DNA from: Lysobacteraceae bacterium SCN 69-320
Lineage (GTDB): Bacteria > Pseudomonadota > Gammaproteobacteria > Xanthomonadales > Rhodanobacteraceae
Direction of reading: 5' to 3'
DNA length: 64,000 bases
Assembly (NCBI GenBank): GCA_001725155.1
Contig: MEFP01000008.1
Location: 1 to 64,000, forward strand
A program made the position numbers and the translations under genes. Under the pieces are notes generated by a model that ran no database searches, was not told the origin of the DNA, and worked only from the letters and a program-made list of their open reading frames with translations. Every line of letters starts with the position of its first letter. Position 1 is the first letter of the stretch. Of this stretch, positions 25,190-36,001 are shown piece by piece.

Positions 25190-25426
25190 ATGAGCAAGAA
25201 GACCTCCAACACCGTCGCGCAGACGCCTGCTGCCGGCAGCCGTTTCGACGCCTACAGCGTGCGCGAATACGAGGCCAACGGCGAGAAGAAGTCTGATTGG
25301 ACGCGCATCGGCGTGGCGTTCGCCCACGCTGACGGCAAGGGCTTTAACGTTCTGCTCCAGGCCGTGCCGCTCGACGGAAAGATGGTCCTGCGTCTTCACG
25401 ACTCCAAGGAAAACAGCACCGAGTGA
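25190..25426 (+). CDS. small conserved-style hypothetical protein
   Basis: This 78-aa protein starts MSKKTSNTVAQTPAAGSRFD, followed by YSVREYEANGEKKSDWTRIG, VAFAHADGKGFNVLLQAVPL and DGKMVLRLHDSKENS. The pattern (three beta strands around W-x-R-I-G and G-x-G-F-N-V) is familiar from ICE-borne single-domain proteins of unknown function. It has a good Shine-Dalgarno site and its own terminator. Confidence 0.65.
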   Translation: MSKKTSNTVAQTPAAGSRFDAYSVREYEANGEKKSDWTRIGVAFAHADGKGFNVLLQAVPLDGKMVLRLHDSKENSTE

Positions 25427-25448
25427 TCGGCACGTCACTCTGCGAACG

Positions 25449-25470
25449 AGCCGGGCGTGAGCCCGGCTTT
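25449..25470 (+). terminator. terminator hairpin
   Basis: The stem AGCCGGGC / GCCCGGCT has a GTGA loop and is followed by TT. It lies 22 nt after the stop of the 78-aa gene. Confidence 0.65.
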
Positions 25471-25569
25471 CTGCAGCTGCCGCGCTGTCGCGGCGGTTCT
25501 GGTGCTCGCCTCCGTCCGACCCGTTGCGGAGGCTTGTGGCAGCGCGGTTCGGTGGTGGCCGGGCCCCGT

Positions 25570-26028
25570 TCACCGCAATGAAGCGCTGGCCCCGCTTTCT
25601 CGGAGCCACCGCAGCTGTTCGCCAAGGCGAAGGCCTTCCATTGGTACCGACATGGAAAAGCCCGCGCGTTGCAGCGGTGCCATGAGGCGTTCCCGATAGA
25701 CCGAACCCGCCAACACGACGAGGTGAGCGGGCGCGGCCAGTCTTTGCTGCAGTGCCTCCGTGACCTTCGCCGACCAGGCGGAGCGCTCGGCCGCCGATAG
25801 GCGATGAAGGGTTTGCTCGTAGGGCTCGACGAGATCGTCCGGGTGGAGTAACCCGTGTCGTGCGGACAGGATGAACCACCGGTCTGCCGTGCGTTCCGCA
25901 TACGCCGATGTCGCGCGGAAAAGCGATGAGGTGTACAGCGATCGTGCAGGCGCTCGCACGGGGGCTTTCGATTTCACGCAGGCGACGAGCGCGACCACCG
26001 GAGCAGAGCGCACCGGATTACACCGCAC
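25570..26028 (-). CDS. DUF6884 domain protein
   Basis: This 152-aa protein matches the DUF6884 pattern as I recall it: VALVACVKSKAPVRAPARSLY near the N-terminus, LFRATSAYAERTADRWFILSARHGLLHPDDLVEPY, and a C-terminal LVVLAGSVYRERLMAPL. The fold is thought to be Rossmann-like, with no proven activity. It overlaps the end of the DUF3883 gene by 11 nt, so the two are coupled. In accessory regions such proteins often sit beside restriction-type genes. Confidence 0.7.
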   Translation of the reverse strand: MRCNPVRSAPVVALVACVKSKAPVRAPARSLYTSSLFRATSAYAERTADRWFILSARHGLLHPDDLVEPYEQTLHRLSAAERSAWSAKVTEALQQRLAAPAHLVVLAGSVYRERLMAPLQRAGFSMSVPMEGLRLGEQLRWLRESGASASLR

Positions 26029-27136
26029 CCACGCGCGCTCGGTAGTTCAACGGCGTCAGTGCCAGCGCTTCCGTCAGAGCGCCGCGCAGAATGAAGAGGT
26101 GCGGGGCGGACGAGAAGGTGAACAGGCGATACAGGCGGAAGGCCGGTCCCGCTTCGATCGAAAAGGCAAGCTCGTTGCTCGTGACCACGAATGGGGTAGC
26201 GGCGTCGCCGTTGGTGGTCTTCACCTCGATGTAGCGGGTGGCTCCATCGTCGTCGAACGAAGCGATGTCGTAGCCGGCGCCGTCGCCTCGGGTGTCCGCC
26301 ACCCAATCGATCTGGCTCGCCAAGTCGTGGCGTTGGTTTTGGCTGAGCCGAAAGCGCTCGTAGCCGAGCGTCCAGCTCTCACCTGCACGTCCCAGTGCGC
26401 GATTGCTTTCATCACGGGCGGCATGGTCCAGCTTGCGCGGCAATCGGACGCGTTGTGCCGAGCTGGGAGCGGTCGCTACCGGGGCCGGTGGATCGACAAG
26501 GACGGCGGTGTAGTTGGGGCCGGAAGGGGCATGCACCGCGTCGTAGTCGTCCATGATGCGTGCAAGATCCTGCTGCCGCTGCCGAATCGACTGCACGACG
26601 ACCTCGCGCAGCAGCTCTTGGACGTTGGAACGGGGCTTGTAGCCACGGATGAACGGCAACCCGAGTTCATGCAGCACCGCACTGATGTTCTGGTGTTTGA
26701 GTTCGACCGACGCCTTGGTGCGACCGCTGAGGTGCCGGCGCAGCTCTTCGTTACGGGCGCTCTTGTTGAACGGTGTGCCTCTGGCTTCCAGAGCCAGCAT
26801 ATCGAGGTAGTCCCCCACCGTTCGTTCCACCTCGGGGCGAGACCACGTTTCGCCGATTCGCTCAACGGTGAAGCCGAGATCTTCGAGCTTCCGTTGGACC
26901 GTGTTCTCACCGCCGTTGAAGTCGGCGGACTTGAGTGGGCCGCGATCGGGAAACTGGTAACCGAAGGCGGCGCCAGCGATGGCTTTGCTGTCATAGGAAC
27001 GGCCCGATTCGCGGAGCACGTAGTCGCGCGCTTTACCAAAGCCGTAGCGTTGCAGGAAGGCCGCGCGGCCTAGCCGGTCGAATTCGGCCATGGCCTGCCG
27101 TACCGCTTCGGGGTCAGTCAGTTCGCTCAGTGACAC
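26018..27136 (-). CDS. ScoMcrA-head/DUF3883 restriction-type protein
   Basis: This 372-aa protein has an N-terminal ~100 residues ([37 protein letters not shown]..., [30 protein letters not shown]) like the head domain of ScoMcrA endonucleases. The C-terminal DUF3883 region ([47 protein letters not shown]) carries the E-x-K of a PD-(D/E)XK-like fold with the upstream Asp in YDIASF. The middle is helical ([28 protein letters not shown]). A nuclease or modified-DNA-reading role in defence is inferred. A broken paralogue of the head domain lies at 908-1450. Confidence 0.75.
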   Translation of the reverse strand: MSLSELTDPEAVRQAMAEFDRLGRAAFLQRYGFGKARDYVLRESGRSYDSKAIAGAAFGYQFPDRGPLKSADFNGGENTVQRKLEDLGFTVERIGETWSRPEVERTVGDYLDMLALEARGTPFNKSARNEELRRHLSGRTKASVELKHQNISAVLHELGLPFIRGYKPRSNVQELLREVVVQSIRQRQQDLARIMDDYDAVHAPSGPNYTAVLVDPPAPVATAPSSAQRVRLPRKLDHAARDESNRALGRAGESWTLGYERFRLSQNQRHDLASQIDWVADTRGDGAGYDIASFDDDGATRYIEVKTTNGDAATPFVVTSNELAFSIEAGPAFRLYRLFTFSSAPHLFILRGALTEALALTPLNYRARVGAV

Positions 27137-27373
27137 GGGCGGCCTCCGGGGTGCTTTGGTCAGGCTACCAGGTCATCCCGCCATCGGTGGGGCGAAGGGC
27201 AGGGAGGTTCACCTCAGCGCCATCTGCGCCTCACGGTGAGCACGATGGCACCGCTGAGGCCCGGCGCAACGCTGCGCGTGCTCCACGGTGTTTCGCCCCG
27301 GCGGGTGCGCCGACCCTCGGTTCGCGGCGCCGAACGGGCTCACCGGCGCACCCCACGCCGAGGGAGCCACACC

Positions 27374-27868
27374 ATGACCCTCATCCGCCATCCCGACGGC
27401 ACCTACCGCCTCCCGCGAAGCCGCGCGCCCATCACAGAAGCCGACGTCCTCGCCGCCGCCGAAGACGTCCTGCGCCGCCGGCTCGAACGGCTGGGCCGAA
27501 TCGAACGTACGCGCGACGCCATCGATTTCTTCCGCGCTCGCTTGGCGCACTTGAGCCACGAAGAGTTCCACGCGCTGTGGCTCGACAACCGCCATCGTAT
27601 TTTGGCCGTGGACCGACTTTTCATCGGCACACTAGACGGCACCGCCGTTCACCCGCGCGAGGTCGTCAAGCGCGCCCTGGAAGTCAACGCCGCCGCGGTG
27701 ATCCTGGCGCACAACCACCCCTCGGGCGTCTGCGAGCCCAGCGCGGCCGACGAACTCATCACACGCGAGCTGAAAGATGCTTTGTTGCTGGTCGGCGTCC
27801 GCGTGCTCGACCACCTCGTCGTCGGTGCGGGCTCCAGCGTCTCCTTGGCGGAGCGGGGCGCGCTTTAG
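27374..27868 (+). CDS. RadC-family JAB-domain protein
   Basis: This 164-aa protein has the RadC JAB fold with [34 protein letters not shown] at about residues 95-127, carrying the HxHPSG metal motif. The N-terminal ~55 residues are a basic/helical extension. ATG at 27374 behind AGGGAG. It is distinct from the RadC-like gene at 18520 but of the same class, which is common on integrative elements. Confidence 0.85.
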   Translation: MTLIRHPDGTYRLPRSRAPITEADVLAAAEDVLRRRLERLGRIERTRDAIDFFRARLAHLSHEEFHALWLDNRHRILAVDRLFIGTLDGTAVHPREVVKRALEVNAAAVILAHNHPSGVCEPSAADELITRELKDALLLVGVRVLDHLVVGAGSSVSLAERGAL

Positions 27869-27941
27869 CGCGCCTTTCCGCGCAGCGGCGGTGAGCCACC
27901 GCTGCCGCCGCGTGGTGGTCGGAGCTTCCGACTCGAATCGC

Positions 27942-28600
27942 CTACGGCTCGAATCCGTTGGCAAAAATCGCGTCCACGGTGCACAGATCGAGGAACACGC
28001 AGTCCGCCCATTCCGGATGGTCGATGAACGGGTTGCGGTTGTGCTGGTAGCCGAACACGATTTCGTTGCGCAGCCGTTCGCGGTCGGTCGGCGGGTCCAT
28101 GTAGTGCCAGGTCAGGATGACGCTGAGCAGACCCATGTAGGCGGTGCCGGACGTGTTGGTGCCGGTGGTCTGGATCAGGCTCAAGTTGTCCGTGAGCACC
28201 AAGTCGGGCTCCGGGCTGTTCGTGATGCCGTTGAGGCCACCCTCGTAGCGCACGTCCATGTAGAGCAGCGCGCGCGCCAGATCGCCTTTGCGCGAACTCC
28301 AGACCTCCCAGATCACGCCATCCGACCAGTTGGAGTTGCCGGGATACACCCCGGTGCCACCGCCTTCCCCGTTGGTCAGAACCGTCGTGTATTCCTGGCA
28401 GACCGACGAGCAGGTGCCGAACGGCTTGGTGCCGCGCGTGCCGTTGTAGTTGTTGTCGGTCAGGTGGAGCATGTGCGTGTCGGTGTACGGGTGGTTCGTC
28501 GCGCCGTCGTCCGGGAAGCCATAGGCCTTGGGCCAGATGTGCTCGCGGTTGTAAGGGCGGTTGCTGGTCACCTTCGCGAACGACACGTTCTTGTAGGCGC
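27942..28600 (-). pseudogene. 5'-truncated secreted endonuclease I
   Basis: The C-terminal ~215 residues of an EndA/NucM-type endonuclease I remain. The catalytic motif NREHIWPKAYGF comes almost at the new N-terminus, followed by HPYTDTHMLHL and the tail TVDAIFANGFEP, similar to the protease tail at 16032. The signal peptide and first domain are missing. The frame can be followed back to about 28600 (SAYKNVSFAKV), where it meets IS3 sequence. The GTG at 28586 could start a fragment, but an intact secreted enzyme is not possible. Confidence 0.75.
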
Positions 28601-28604
28601 TCGA

Positions 28605-29351
28605 TCACGTGAGGACGAGCGATTGCTGGGCTTGATCAAGCACGCCTGGCTGGAGAGCGGTTCGGTCTACGGGCATCGCAAGATCACCAAGGATCTGCGC
28701 GAGCTGGGTGAGACATGCAGCCGGCACCGCGTGCAGCGGCTCATGAAGCAGGAAGGCCTTCGTGCGATGGTGGGCTACGGCAAGCGTCCACGCCCCTGGA
28801 GCGGCCCTGTCGGCGCGGTGGCCGATAACGTGCTGGCACGAGAGTTCACCACCGAGGCGCCCAATCAAGTCTGGGTGACGGACATCACGTACATCCGCAC
28901 TCACCAAGGGTTTCTCTTCCTGGCTGTCGTGCTTGACCTGTTCTCGCGGCAGGTGGTCGGTTGGGCGACACGGCCGACACAGCACACCGATCTGGTCCTA
29001 CAAGCACTGCTGGCTGCCGTGTGGCGTCGCAAACCCAAGCCGGGCTTGCTGCTGCACTCTGATCAAGGCTGTCAGTTCACCAGCGAAGAGTGGCAGAGCT
29101 TCCTCAAGGCTCACGGGATCGTGTGCAGCATGAGTCGACGTGGTAACTGCCACGACAACGCGGCGATGGAGAGCTTCTTCCAGTTGCTCAAGCGAGAGCG
29201 TATTAAGAGAAAGATATACAACACACAGGACGAAGCGCGCAGCGATGTGTTCAACTACATCGAGATGTTCTACAACCCGAAGCGCCGGCACAGTTCCAAT
29301 GGTGATCTGTCGCCGATAGAGTTCGAGAGGCGGTACGCACTAAACGGCTGA
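28605..29351 (+). pseudogene. 5'-truncated IS3-family OrfB
   Basis: The frame starts abruptly at SREDERLLGLIKHAWLESG and continues through the complete rve core: [33 protein letters not shown], and the catalytic Glu region NAAMESFFQLLK. The proper C-terminus is IEFERRYALNG. OrfA, the OrfB N-terminus and the left inverted repeat are missing. The junction with the endonuclease fragment is within about 28595-28610. A long open frame upstream of the junction is antisense to the endonuclease and is not coding. Confidence 0.8.
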
Positions 29352-29387
29352 CGGCTGTCTACAGAAGCCTGGGCGATTCACCTAAGG

Positions 29388-29502
29388 GGTGGCCGGCATC
29401 CGTCGGAACGGCGGCCGGCATGCCTCGGAATCGGTGGCCGGCATCAATCGGAATGGGTGGCCGGCTTGCGTCGGAATCAGTGGCCGGCATGGGTCGGAAT
29501 AC
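29388..29502. repeat. five tandem ~23-bp repeats (IS21-like terminal repeats?)
   Basis: Five units of 22-24 bp start at 29388, 29410, 29433, 29456 and 29479. Consensus: GGTGGCCGGCATC, two or three variable bases, TCGGAAT. Multiple terminal repeats with this GTGGCCGGC/TCGGAAT style occur at ends of IS21-family elements. No istA/istB gene is present, so this would be a stranded element end. The remaining bases 29352-29692 hold no gene. Confidence 0.7.
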
Positions 29503-29692
29503 GCACCCGGCGGCGTAATTGTTCCAAACCAGCGGAATCGGAATTCTGGAGGTCCTCATTCCGCTCGTGTTCGACGACACCGGGTTTGACTACAATCGGA
29601 ACCAGCTCCAGTCGACGCGGGGCTGTCCCAGTCCGGAGCAGTTCCAACGACCAGACGTCGCTAGCAGCGTGTCCGAGATTCAGGGGAAAGAC

Positions 29693-32680
29693 ATGCCAGG
29701 TAATGACACGGACCTCATGCATCCAGCTACGATCATAAAAATCGCGCACGAACTCGCAAGGCACTACTGGCGAGTGGATAGAGGCCTAGACTATGCAGCT
29801 TTCAAGAGGCTGCTCAAACAGCCGAACGTCAAGGCATTGATACCGTCACACTATTCCCATCTGACGAAGTATGGAAAGTGCGTCAACTACATCATGGACC
29901 AGCTACGGGAACCCCTGATCCAGGAAAAAATTGAAGAGGCGCTCGACTATCCAGGCCTGTTCCAGTGCAAGTCCGCCGAGGAAATCGAGAAACTCGTTGT
30001 CGCACGATCGTCCGTCAATCATCAGAACCGTCCAACATCAAACTCCCTGGACAGTGTCATCTCGCTGACAGCCGAAATGTACGAAGCGCTGCACCTGAGC
30101 GCGAAGGAGGAAAAAGAAATTAAGCACCTCCAGGGGGTTTGCATGCAACCGGAACACAACGTTATCTGTTGGGGAGACGCTCCGCCGATTGGCACATCCT
30201 TTCTAGCTTACGCGTTTGCAACTACTCAACTATTTCATAAAGTAATTGATTTCGCTTTTGTAATCCAGCCGCATGAGGGCATGATTGATGAATACCTCAG
30301 ATCCGGAAAGCCTTTAAGCTACGAGCAGCCATTCGAGCGCGCGCTGCTTCAAGTTGCCGAGAGATTGGGACTGGCAGGGCGACCCTCGGCAGCGACATTG
30401 CTTGGACGACTATCGGATCGACGAGGCGTCATCATCGTCCTCGACGCAAACTCCATTCCAGAAACAAGATCGAGTTACGTCCGCGAACTCCTGGACCAAG
30501 CTCTGCTGCCCAGCTTTCGGCGGCGACCTAAAAGCTGCGTTCCTATAGTGCTCGTCGGATCCCCGCCAGGGCAACGCACCACCAGCCGACTCAAGCACTT
30601 GGCCGGACTCAAAGAACTGATCGCGTTTACGGCAAAATCGACTCGCGAGCAAACCAGTTTCTTCGAACTTCAGTTGAAGCGATTTTCCCACCATCGCGGC
30701 ACGCCTCAGATCGGTACACCCGGAAACGTACGCTTGAAGACTGCCCAACGTCACTACGGTTCGGACAACGGTGCTCTCGTACTTCCGAGTACATTGCGCA
30801 TGCTCGCGTTTCTGGCGTCCAACACGATCAATCAGAACAGCTTTGATCCTACTAGCGGTTGGCTTCGCCAATCCGGGATGCCTGTGTCAGCGTTACCCGT
30901 CGAGATTTGGCTGCATCTTGCGGAGGTCGTCACCCATGCACGATCGGTCAGCGAGGAAGGCAAGCGAAACCCCGCGTTGCGCGCGCTTCGATGGTGCAGC
31001 ACGGCGCTTTACTGGTTCACTGAAGAAGCGGCCGAGGATTTGGGGCGCCTCGCCCCTCGGACCAATCTGGAGAGCTTTCGCGCAGCGACAGACACTCTCA
31101 AAAAGCACATCGAGTTCGAGCCCCAGGCGGCCGAACGTCCGCCTGAATACAAGATGGACATGGCACTTCGTGCCGTTGTGCAGAACAGGTGGGCGAACTG
31201 CGATCCGTTCGGCAGGGCGATCACTCATCACCGCATATCGCTTCGACTTATGGAGTCTAGCCACAGCAAGGAATTGCTCAGCACCGAGTACCCACTCCGC
31301 CCCCACTGGGGACGGTCCCGGATACACTTTCTGGCAGAGAGTCTTCGACATCTCGTAAGGTCGTGCGAGCATGCGCCGAGAAGCGCAACCAACAGGGTCA
31401 ATACGACTACCGCTCAGGAAGATTTCCCGAAACCACCCGGCAAGCCCGGCAATTGGCGGAAACAGTATGCGGAAGACGTCATGAACTATTGCTTCAGCCA
31501 GATCTTCTGGCTGCAGCTCAACGGAAACAAGGCAACGGGCACGATCAATAACCGAAAGCTTTCCCGTCAGCACGGAGCCTATCAACTTACTGCCGAACTC
31601 CTGCAGCTGATGAGTGAAGATGGGGAGCTGGGAAAGCCGCATTGGGCGTTGAACGCCGTCAACAGGCAGCGTTATCTGCGAGAAGTAGCCTATACCCAAC
31701 TGGATCTTGGCGAACTCCAGGCAGCCAAAGCCAGCTTTGAACGACTTATCGCCGCGTGGCGTGAAGAGGATGGCGATCGCGTAGAGGGGATTGCATTCAA
31801 ACTGGACCTTGCCATTGCATTGTCAGCGATGGGCGATCTTTCTTTAGCGCGCAAGACGCTGGGAGCAGTAAGAGACGAGTTCTATTCCCTTCTCTCCGAA
31901 GGCGGCAACTCAATGGCGCGCCGTAGCCGCATGAGCATCAAGACCCGCATAGACGCACGCGAGGCTCATCTCAGATACCTGGAGGGAGATCTTGATGGCG
32001 CCCTGCAAGCATGCATGAAAATCGAGAAAGCCAATCCCGGAGCAATTGCGAGAGACGTCGCCCATACCTATATCGCAACGCTTGGTGCTCTGGGCGGCGA
32101 GAGTCGGCTGAAACTTGCTACTGCCATTTGCGTACGGAATGTATTCGACAACACGACTCGTGGGCTTCATCATGAGGCACTGGGTTTCCGCGTCGCCCTA
32201 GGGCATGCATTCCGACGACTTCAAATGTTGGAGGTCGCGGAAGTCGTGCTTGACCAGGTTCATAGCGATGTACAGCTTTATGGGTGCTCTGAACGCACCT
32301 ATCTCGCTTTTCTCATTGAAGCAGGGCGTGTCGTGTTTAGACAGCGACGCTTCGCGAGGGCCTACGCTGCTTATTTGCGTCCGTGCTTCGACCGAGCGCG
32401 ATCCAGGGGCTTTTACCGCAATGCCGAAATCTCAAGGTCATACGCGCGCAGGTGTCTGGAGGAGCTCCTCGCTCTGTTGTCGGAGCCCACTGAGTCAGAC
32501 TGGATAGGCTCATTGAGAAGCGAGCTTGAAGGGAGAGCCGGAATACCATCGAACGATGGAGCATCTGCCGAGGTTGATTCGAAAAGCTCGCTTGACACCG
32601 CCTCATCGGACGAATGGTTGAGCCGGCTCGGTTCATCGGAACGTATTCGAGCCGAGCTGAGGCAGCTTCAGGAGGTGTAG
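29693..32680 (+). CDS. large STAND-like protein with degenerate P-loop and TPR-like C-terminus
   Basis: This 995-aa protein is not assigned to a named family. The helical N-terminus (~1-150) is followed by an NTPase-like region. ICWGDAPPIGTS (158-169) sits where a Walker A should be but lacks the Lys. RRGVIIVLDANS (243-254) resembles Walker B. IVLVGSPPG and a following helical segment resemble sensor regions. The C-terminal ~350 residues are helical, TPR-like repeats (YTQLDLGELQAAKASFERLIAAW, LRYLEGDLDGALQACMKIEKANPGA). Base composition is less GC-rich than its neighbours, which suggests transfer. The start at 29693 follows AGGGGA; an upstream extension to 29519 is unlikely. The layout is compatible with a defence STAND protein. 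Confidence 0.7.
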   Translation: MPGNDTDLMHPATIIKIAHELARHYWRVDRGLDYAAFKRLLKQPNVKALIPSHYSHLTKYGKCVNYIMDQLREPLIQEKIEEALDYPGLFQCKSAEEIEKLVVARSSVNHQNRPTSNSLDSVISLTAEMYEALHLSAKEEKEIKHLQGVCMQPEHNVICWGDAPPIGTSFLAYAFATTQLFHKVIDFAFVIQPHEGMIDEYLRSGKPLSYEQPFERALLQVAERLGLAGRPSAATLLGRLSDRRGVIIVLDANSIPETRSSYVRELLDQALLPSFRRRPKSCVPIVLVGSPPGQRTTSRLKHLAGLKELIAFTAKSTREQTSFFELQLKRFSHHRGTPQIGTPGNVRLKTAQRHYGSDNGALVLPSTLRMLAFLASNTINQNSFDPTSGWLRQSGMPVSALPVEIWLHLAEVVTHARSVSEEGKRNPALRALRWCSTALYWFTEEAAEDLGRLAPRTNLESFRAATDTLKKHIEFEPQAAERPPEYKMDMALRAVVQNRWANCDPFGRAITHHRISLRLMESSHSKELLSTEYPLRPHWGRSRIHFLAESLRHLVRSCEHAPRSATNRVNTTTAQEDFPKPPGKPGNWRKQYAEDVMNYCFSQIFWLQLNGNKATGTINNRKLSRQHGAYQLTAELLQLMSEDGELGKPHWALNAVNRQRYLREVAYTQLDLGELQAAKASFERLIAAWREEDGDRVEGIAFKLDLAIALSAMGDLSLARKTLGAVRDEFYSLLSEGGNSMARRSRMSIKTRIDAREAHLRYLEGDLDGALQACMKIEKANPGAIARDVAHTYIATLGALGGESRLKLATAICVRNVFDNTTRGLHHEALGFRVALGHAFRRLQMLEVAEVVLDQVHSDVQLYGCSERTYLAFLIEAGRVVFRQRRFARAYAAYLRPCFDRARSRGFYRNAEISRSYARRCLEELLALLSEPTESDWIGSLRSELEGRAGIPSNDGASAEVDSKSSLDTASSDEWLSRLGSSERIRAELRQLQEV

Positions 32681-33094
32681 GTTTGCGTGTCAGTGCCTCA
32701 TGAGCGACTGAGCGACGCTGGGTGCCTTGCCAGTTTAAGTCGAGGATGCTCGGCATTGTTCTCGAACAGGCAGGTCGGTGGGTCGGGAACATCAGATCCG
32801 CGTCAGCGCTCTGGCAGCATGGTTGCGCCCCGGAGCCATTGTGGCGCGCCGTCGGAAGTGGACCCTATCGGTGATACTTGGCTGCGGCATTACTGCCTCG
32901 CGACGAGGCCGACGACGAGCACTCGCGTCTTCATCGCTCAAGTCATAGCTCTTCGCGACGGCGCGAGCGGCTCGTCACAAGACGTACGATATTCCGATCA
33001 TGGCGATCCTTAGGTGTAGTGGTTGCGGCGTCGCCGATTTTTGCAGAATTGCCCGGTTCGCGAGGTTTTCGATGGAACCGAAGTATTGGCCCTC
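32681..33094. other. intergenic stretch without a supported gene
   Basis: About 410 bp lie between the ends of two convergent genes. Frames here are short and have no ribosome-binding sites. No repeats or RNA signals are recognised. Confidence 0.4.
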
Positions 33095-34132
33095 CTACCG
33101 ACCCACACGTTCCTGCACGAGCGATCGCGGTCGACGCTCCCCGGATCTCCGCCACGGGTCGTAGGCCACCATCGTGCGCAGCAGCAGGCGATCTTTGCCA
33201 TCGTAGTTCGCGCGAAAATCCGAGCGTCCATGACACGCACGCCGGTTGTCTATCAACAGGATATTGCCGGGCCGCAGCACGATGCCGACGGCTGCTTTCT
33301 CGACGGCATTGTTCAATGCGATGAGCGCTTTCTTGGCCGGTTCATCTTTCGGGTCCGCGGCGCGCATCAGGTCCGTGTCAATGAGGATGCCGGGGTCAGT
33401 TTCGCTGCCGTAGATCGGCGATACGGTCGGATCGTCCTCGGAATTGACGGATCCTCCGAAAGAGGCGTCGATACCGGTCTTGTAGCGTGGTTGTCGAAGT
33501 ATCTCGATCTGCGCGTCGCTCAGGTGTGACATGACCCTCGTGGCACACGAGAACGTGGTCATCGCCGCGCCGTCGGGATCGCCGCGGAGACAGAGCAAAG
33601 CCAGTACATCGGGACGGTTGGGATCGAAGGCGGTTTCGGAGTGAAAATCCAGTCGAACGGCGGAGCTCGACGAGGTCTGGGCCCTTGTGTCGGCCAGGAT
33701 CGGATAGAGCGGCTGAATGAGGCGACCCTGTGCTTCACCGCGGAATCCGAGGATGACGCCGAGAGACATACCGACGATCCCCAGGGTCATTTCAGAGACC
33801 GGCAGATTGATCTCGGCGCCACGAGACGTGGGCGTCAAGGGCAACGGGTTGTCGAGCGGAGCATCGGACAGCAGCAACGCGCCGTCGCTACCTCCCCTCA
33901 GCTTGAAATCCGCCAAGACCGCGTGGACCTCCCGCGGTAGCTCCGTCGCAAGCTCCGCAGCCAACGTAGCGAATGCCACAGGGTCGCGATCGCTCCGCGG
34001 CGCCGAAGGCCTTGAGACGGCCGCTCGGATGGCGCGCCTAGCCGGTGCCATCGAAATTCGATCGGCCTCTCGTTGTGCGCCTGCACGCGTTGCATGAGAC
34101 CGCTGATGACGATTTCTGGATTTGACGCTCAT
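33095..34132 (-). CDS. Fe(II)/2-oxoglutarate-dependent amino-acid hydroxylase (clavaminate synthase-like)
   Basis: This 345-aa protein is similar to the AsnO/VioC/enduracididine-hydroxylase branch of the TauD/clavaminate-synthase superfamily. The facial triad is visible as FHSETAF (His-x-Glu) and the distal His in RRACHGRSDF. The 2-oxoglutarate Arg is in RLLLRTMV. DNRRACHGRSDFRANYDGKDR is the family hallmark, along with LALLCLRGDPDGAAMTTFS. It likely hydroxylates a free or carrier-bound L-Arg/Asn-like amino acid. No biosynthetic partners surround it, so it is an isolated island gene. ATG at 34132 behind AAGGGGA. The short frame upstream (to 34428) ends in an ATGA overlap with this start. Confidence 0.8.
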   Translation of the reverse strand: MSVKSRNRHQRSHATRAGAQREADRISMAPARRAIRAAVSRPSAPRSDRDPVAFATLAAELATELPREVHAVLADFKLRGGSDGALLLSDAPLDNPLPLTPTSRGAEINLPVSEMTLGIVGMSLGVILGFRGEAQGRLIQPLYPILADTRAQTSSSSAVRLDFHSETAFDPNRPDVLALLCLRGDPDGAAMTTFSCATRVMSHLSDAQIEILRQPRYKTGIDASFGGSVNSEDDPTVSPIYGSETDPGILIDTDLMRAADPKDEPAKKALIALNNAVEKAAVGIVLRPGNILLIDNRRACHGRSDFRANYDGKDRLLLRTMVAYDPWRRSGERRPRSLVQERVGR

Positions 34133-34409
34133 GGCCACTTCCCCTTGCGAATTGCCAGTATCCGATCGAGGCGCCGCTTACTGGAATTGGCTCCTCGTCC
34201 TCTGGGTGTTTCGATGTTGCCAACACGGCATATAGCCGCTAGCAAAACTCGACGTCGCGGGTTGCGACCCTGAAGTCTGAAACTTGGGATGCCCTTGCAA
34301 CAGGGCGTGCGCTTCGGGTCAGACAGTTTCAATTGGGTAGGCAGCAAGTCGAAACGGACGTAACCGTCCGGCGCTGCCATCTTCCGCCGCTGATCATCGG
34401 CGCTGATCA

Positions 34410-34692
34410 TCACCCCACGGGCAGCCACCGGTGCGGCAGCAGCTCGGTGATGCGGCGATTGGGATGTGTCGGCAGGCGGGTCAGCACATCCTTGAGATAG
34501 GCGTAAGGTTCGTGGCCGTTCTGCTTGGCGGTGGTGGCGATCAGGCTCATGATCGCTGCGGCACGTTCGCCAGCGGCTTTTGAACCAGCAAACATCCAGT
34601 TCTTACGTCCGATAGCGACAGGGCGGATGGCGCGTTCTACCGGGTTGTTATGTGTGTCTTGTAAAGGTGCCATCGGTTCGTCGGTGCGAGAC
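34410..34692 (-). pseudogene. C-terminal fragment of an IS66-family transposase
   Basis: This fragment encodes HNNPVERAIRPVAIGRKNW, FAGSKAAGERAAAIMSLIATTAKQNG and PYAYLKDVLTRLP, ending LLPHRWLPVG. It is the conserved C-terminus of IS66 transposases. It is cut at 34692 by the IS3 element. Confidence 0.85.
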
Positions 34693-34731
34693 TGAACCGC
34701 CCCAGGAATCCCGGAGACTCGTTGGTGTGAG

Positions 34732-35951
<1,220 letters not shown>

Positions 35952-36001
35952 CGCTCTATCCTCTCAAGGGAAAGAGCCTCCGGGAAAGGCGGGGCGGTTC
36001 A

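Noticed and set aside
27777-28604. Long plus-strand frame fused to IS3 OrfB
   Set aside because: It is antisense to the endonuclease fragment and has no transposase features before the junction at about 28600.
29388-29502. CRISPR array
   Set aside because: The units are contiguous 22-24 bp repeats without unique spacers, and no cas genes are present.
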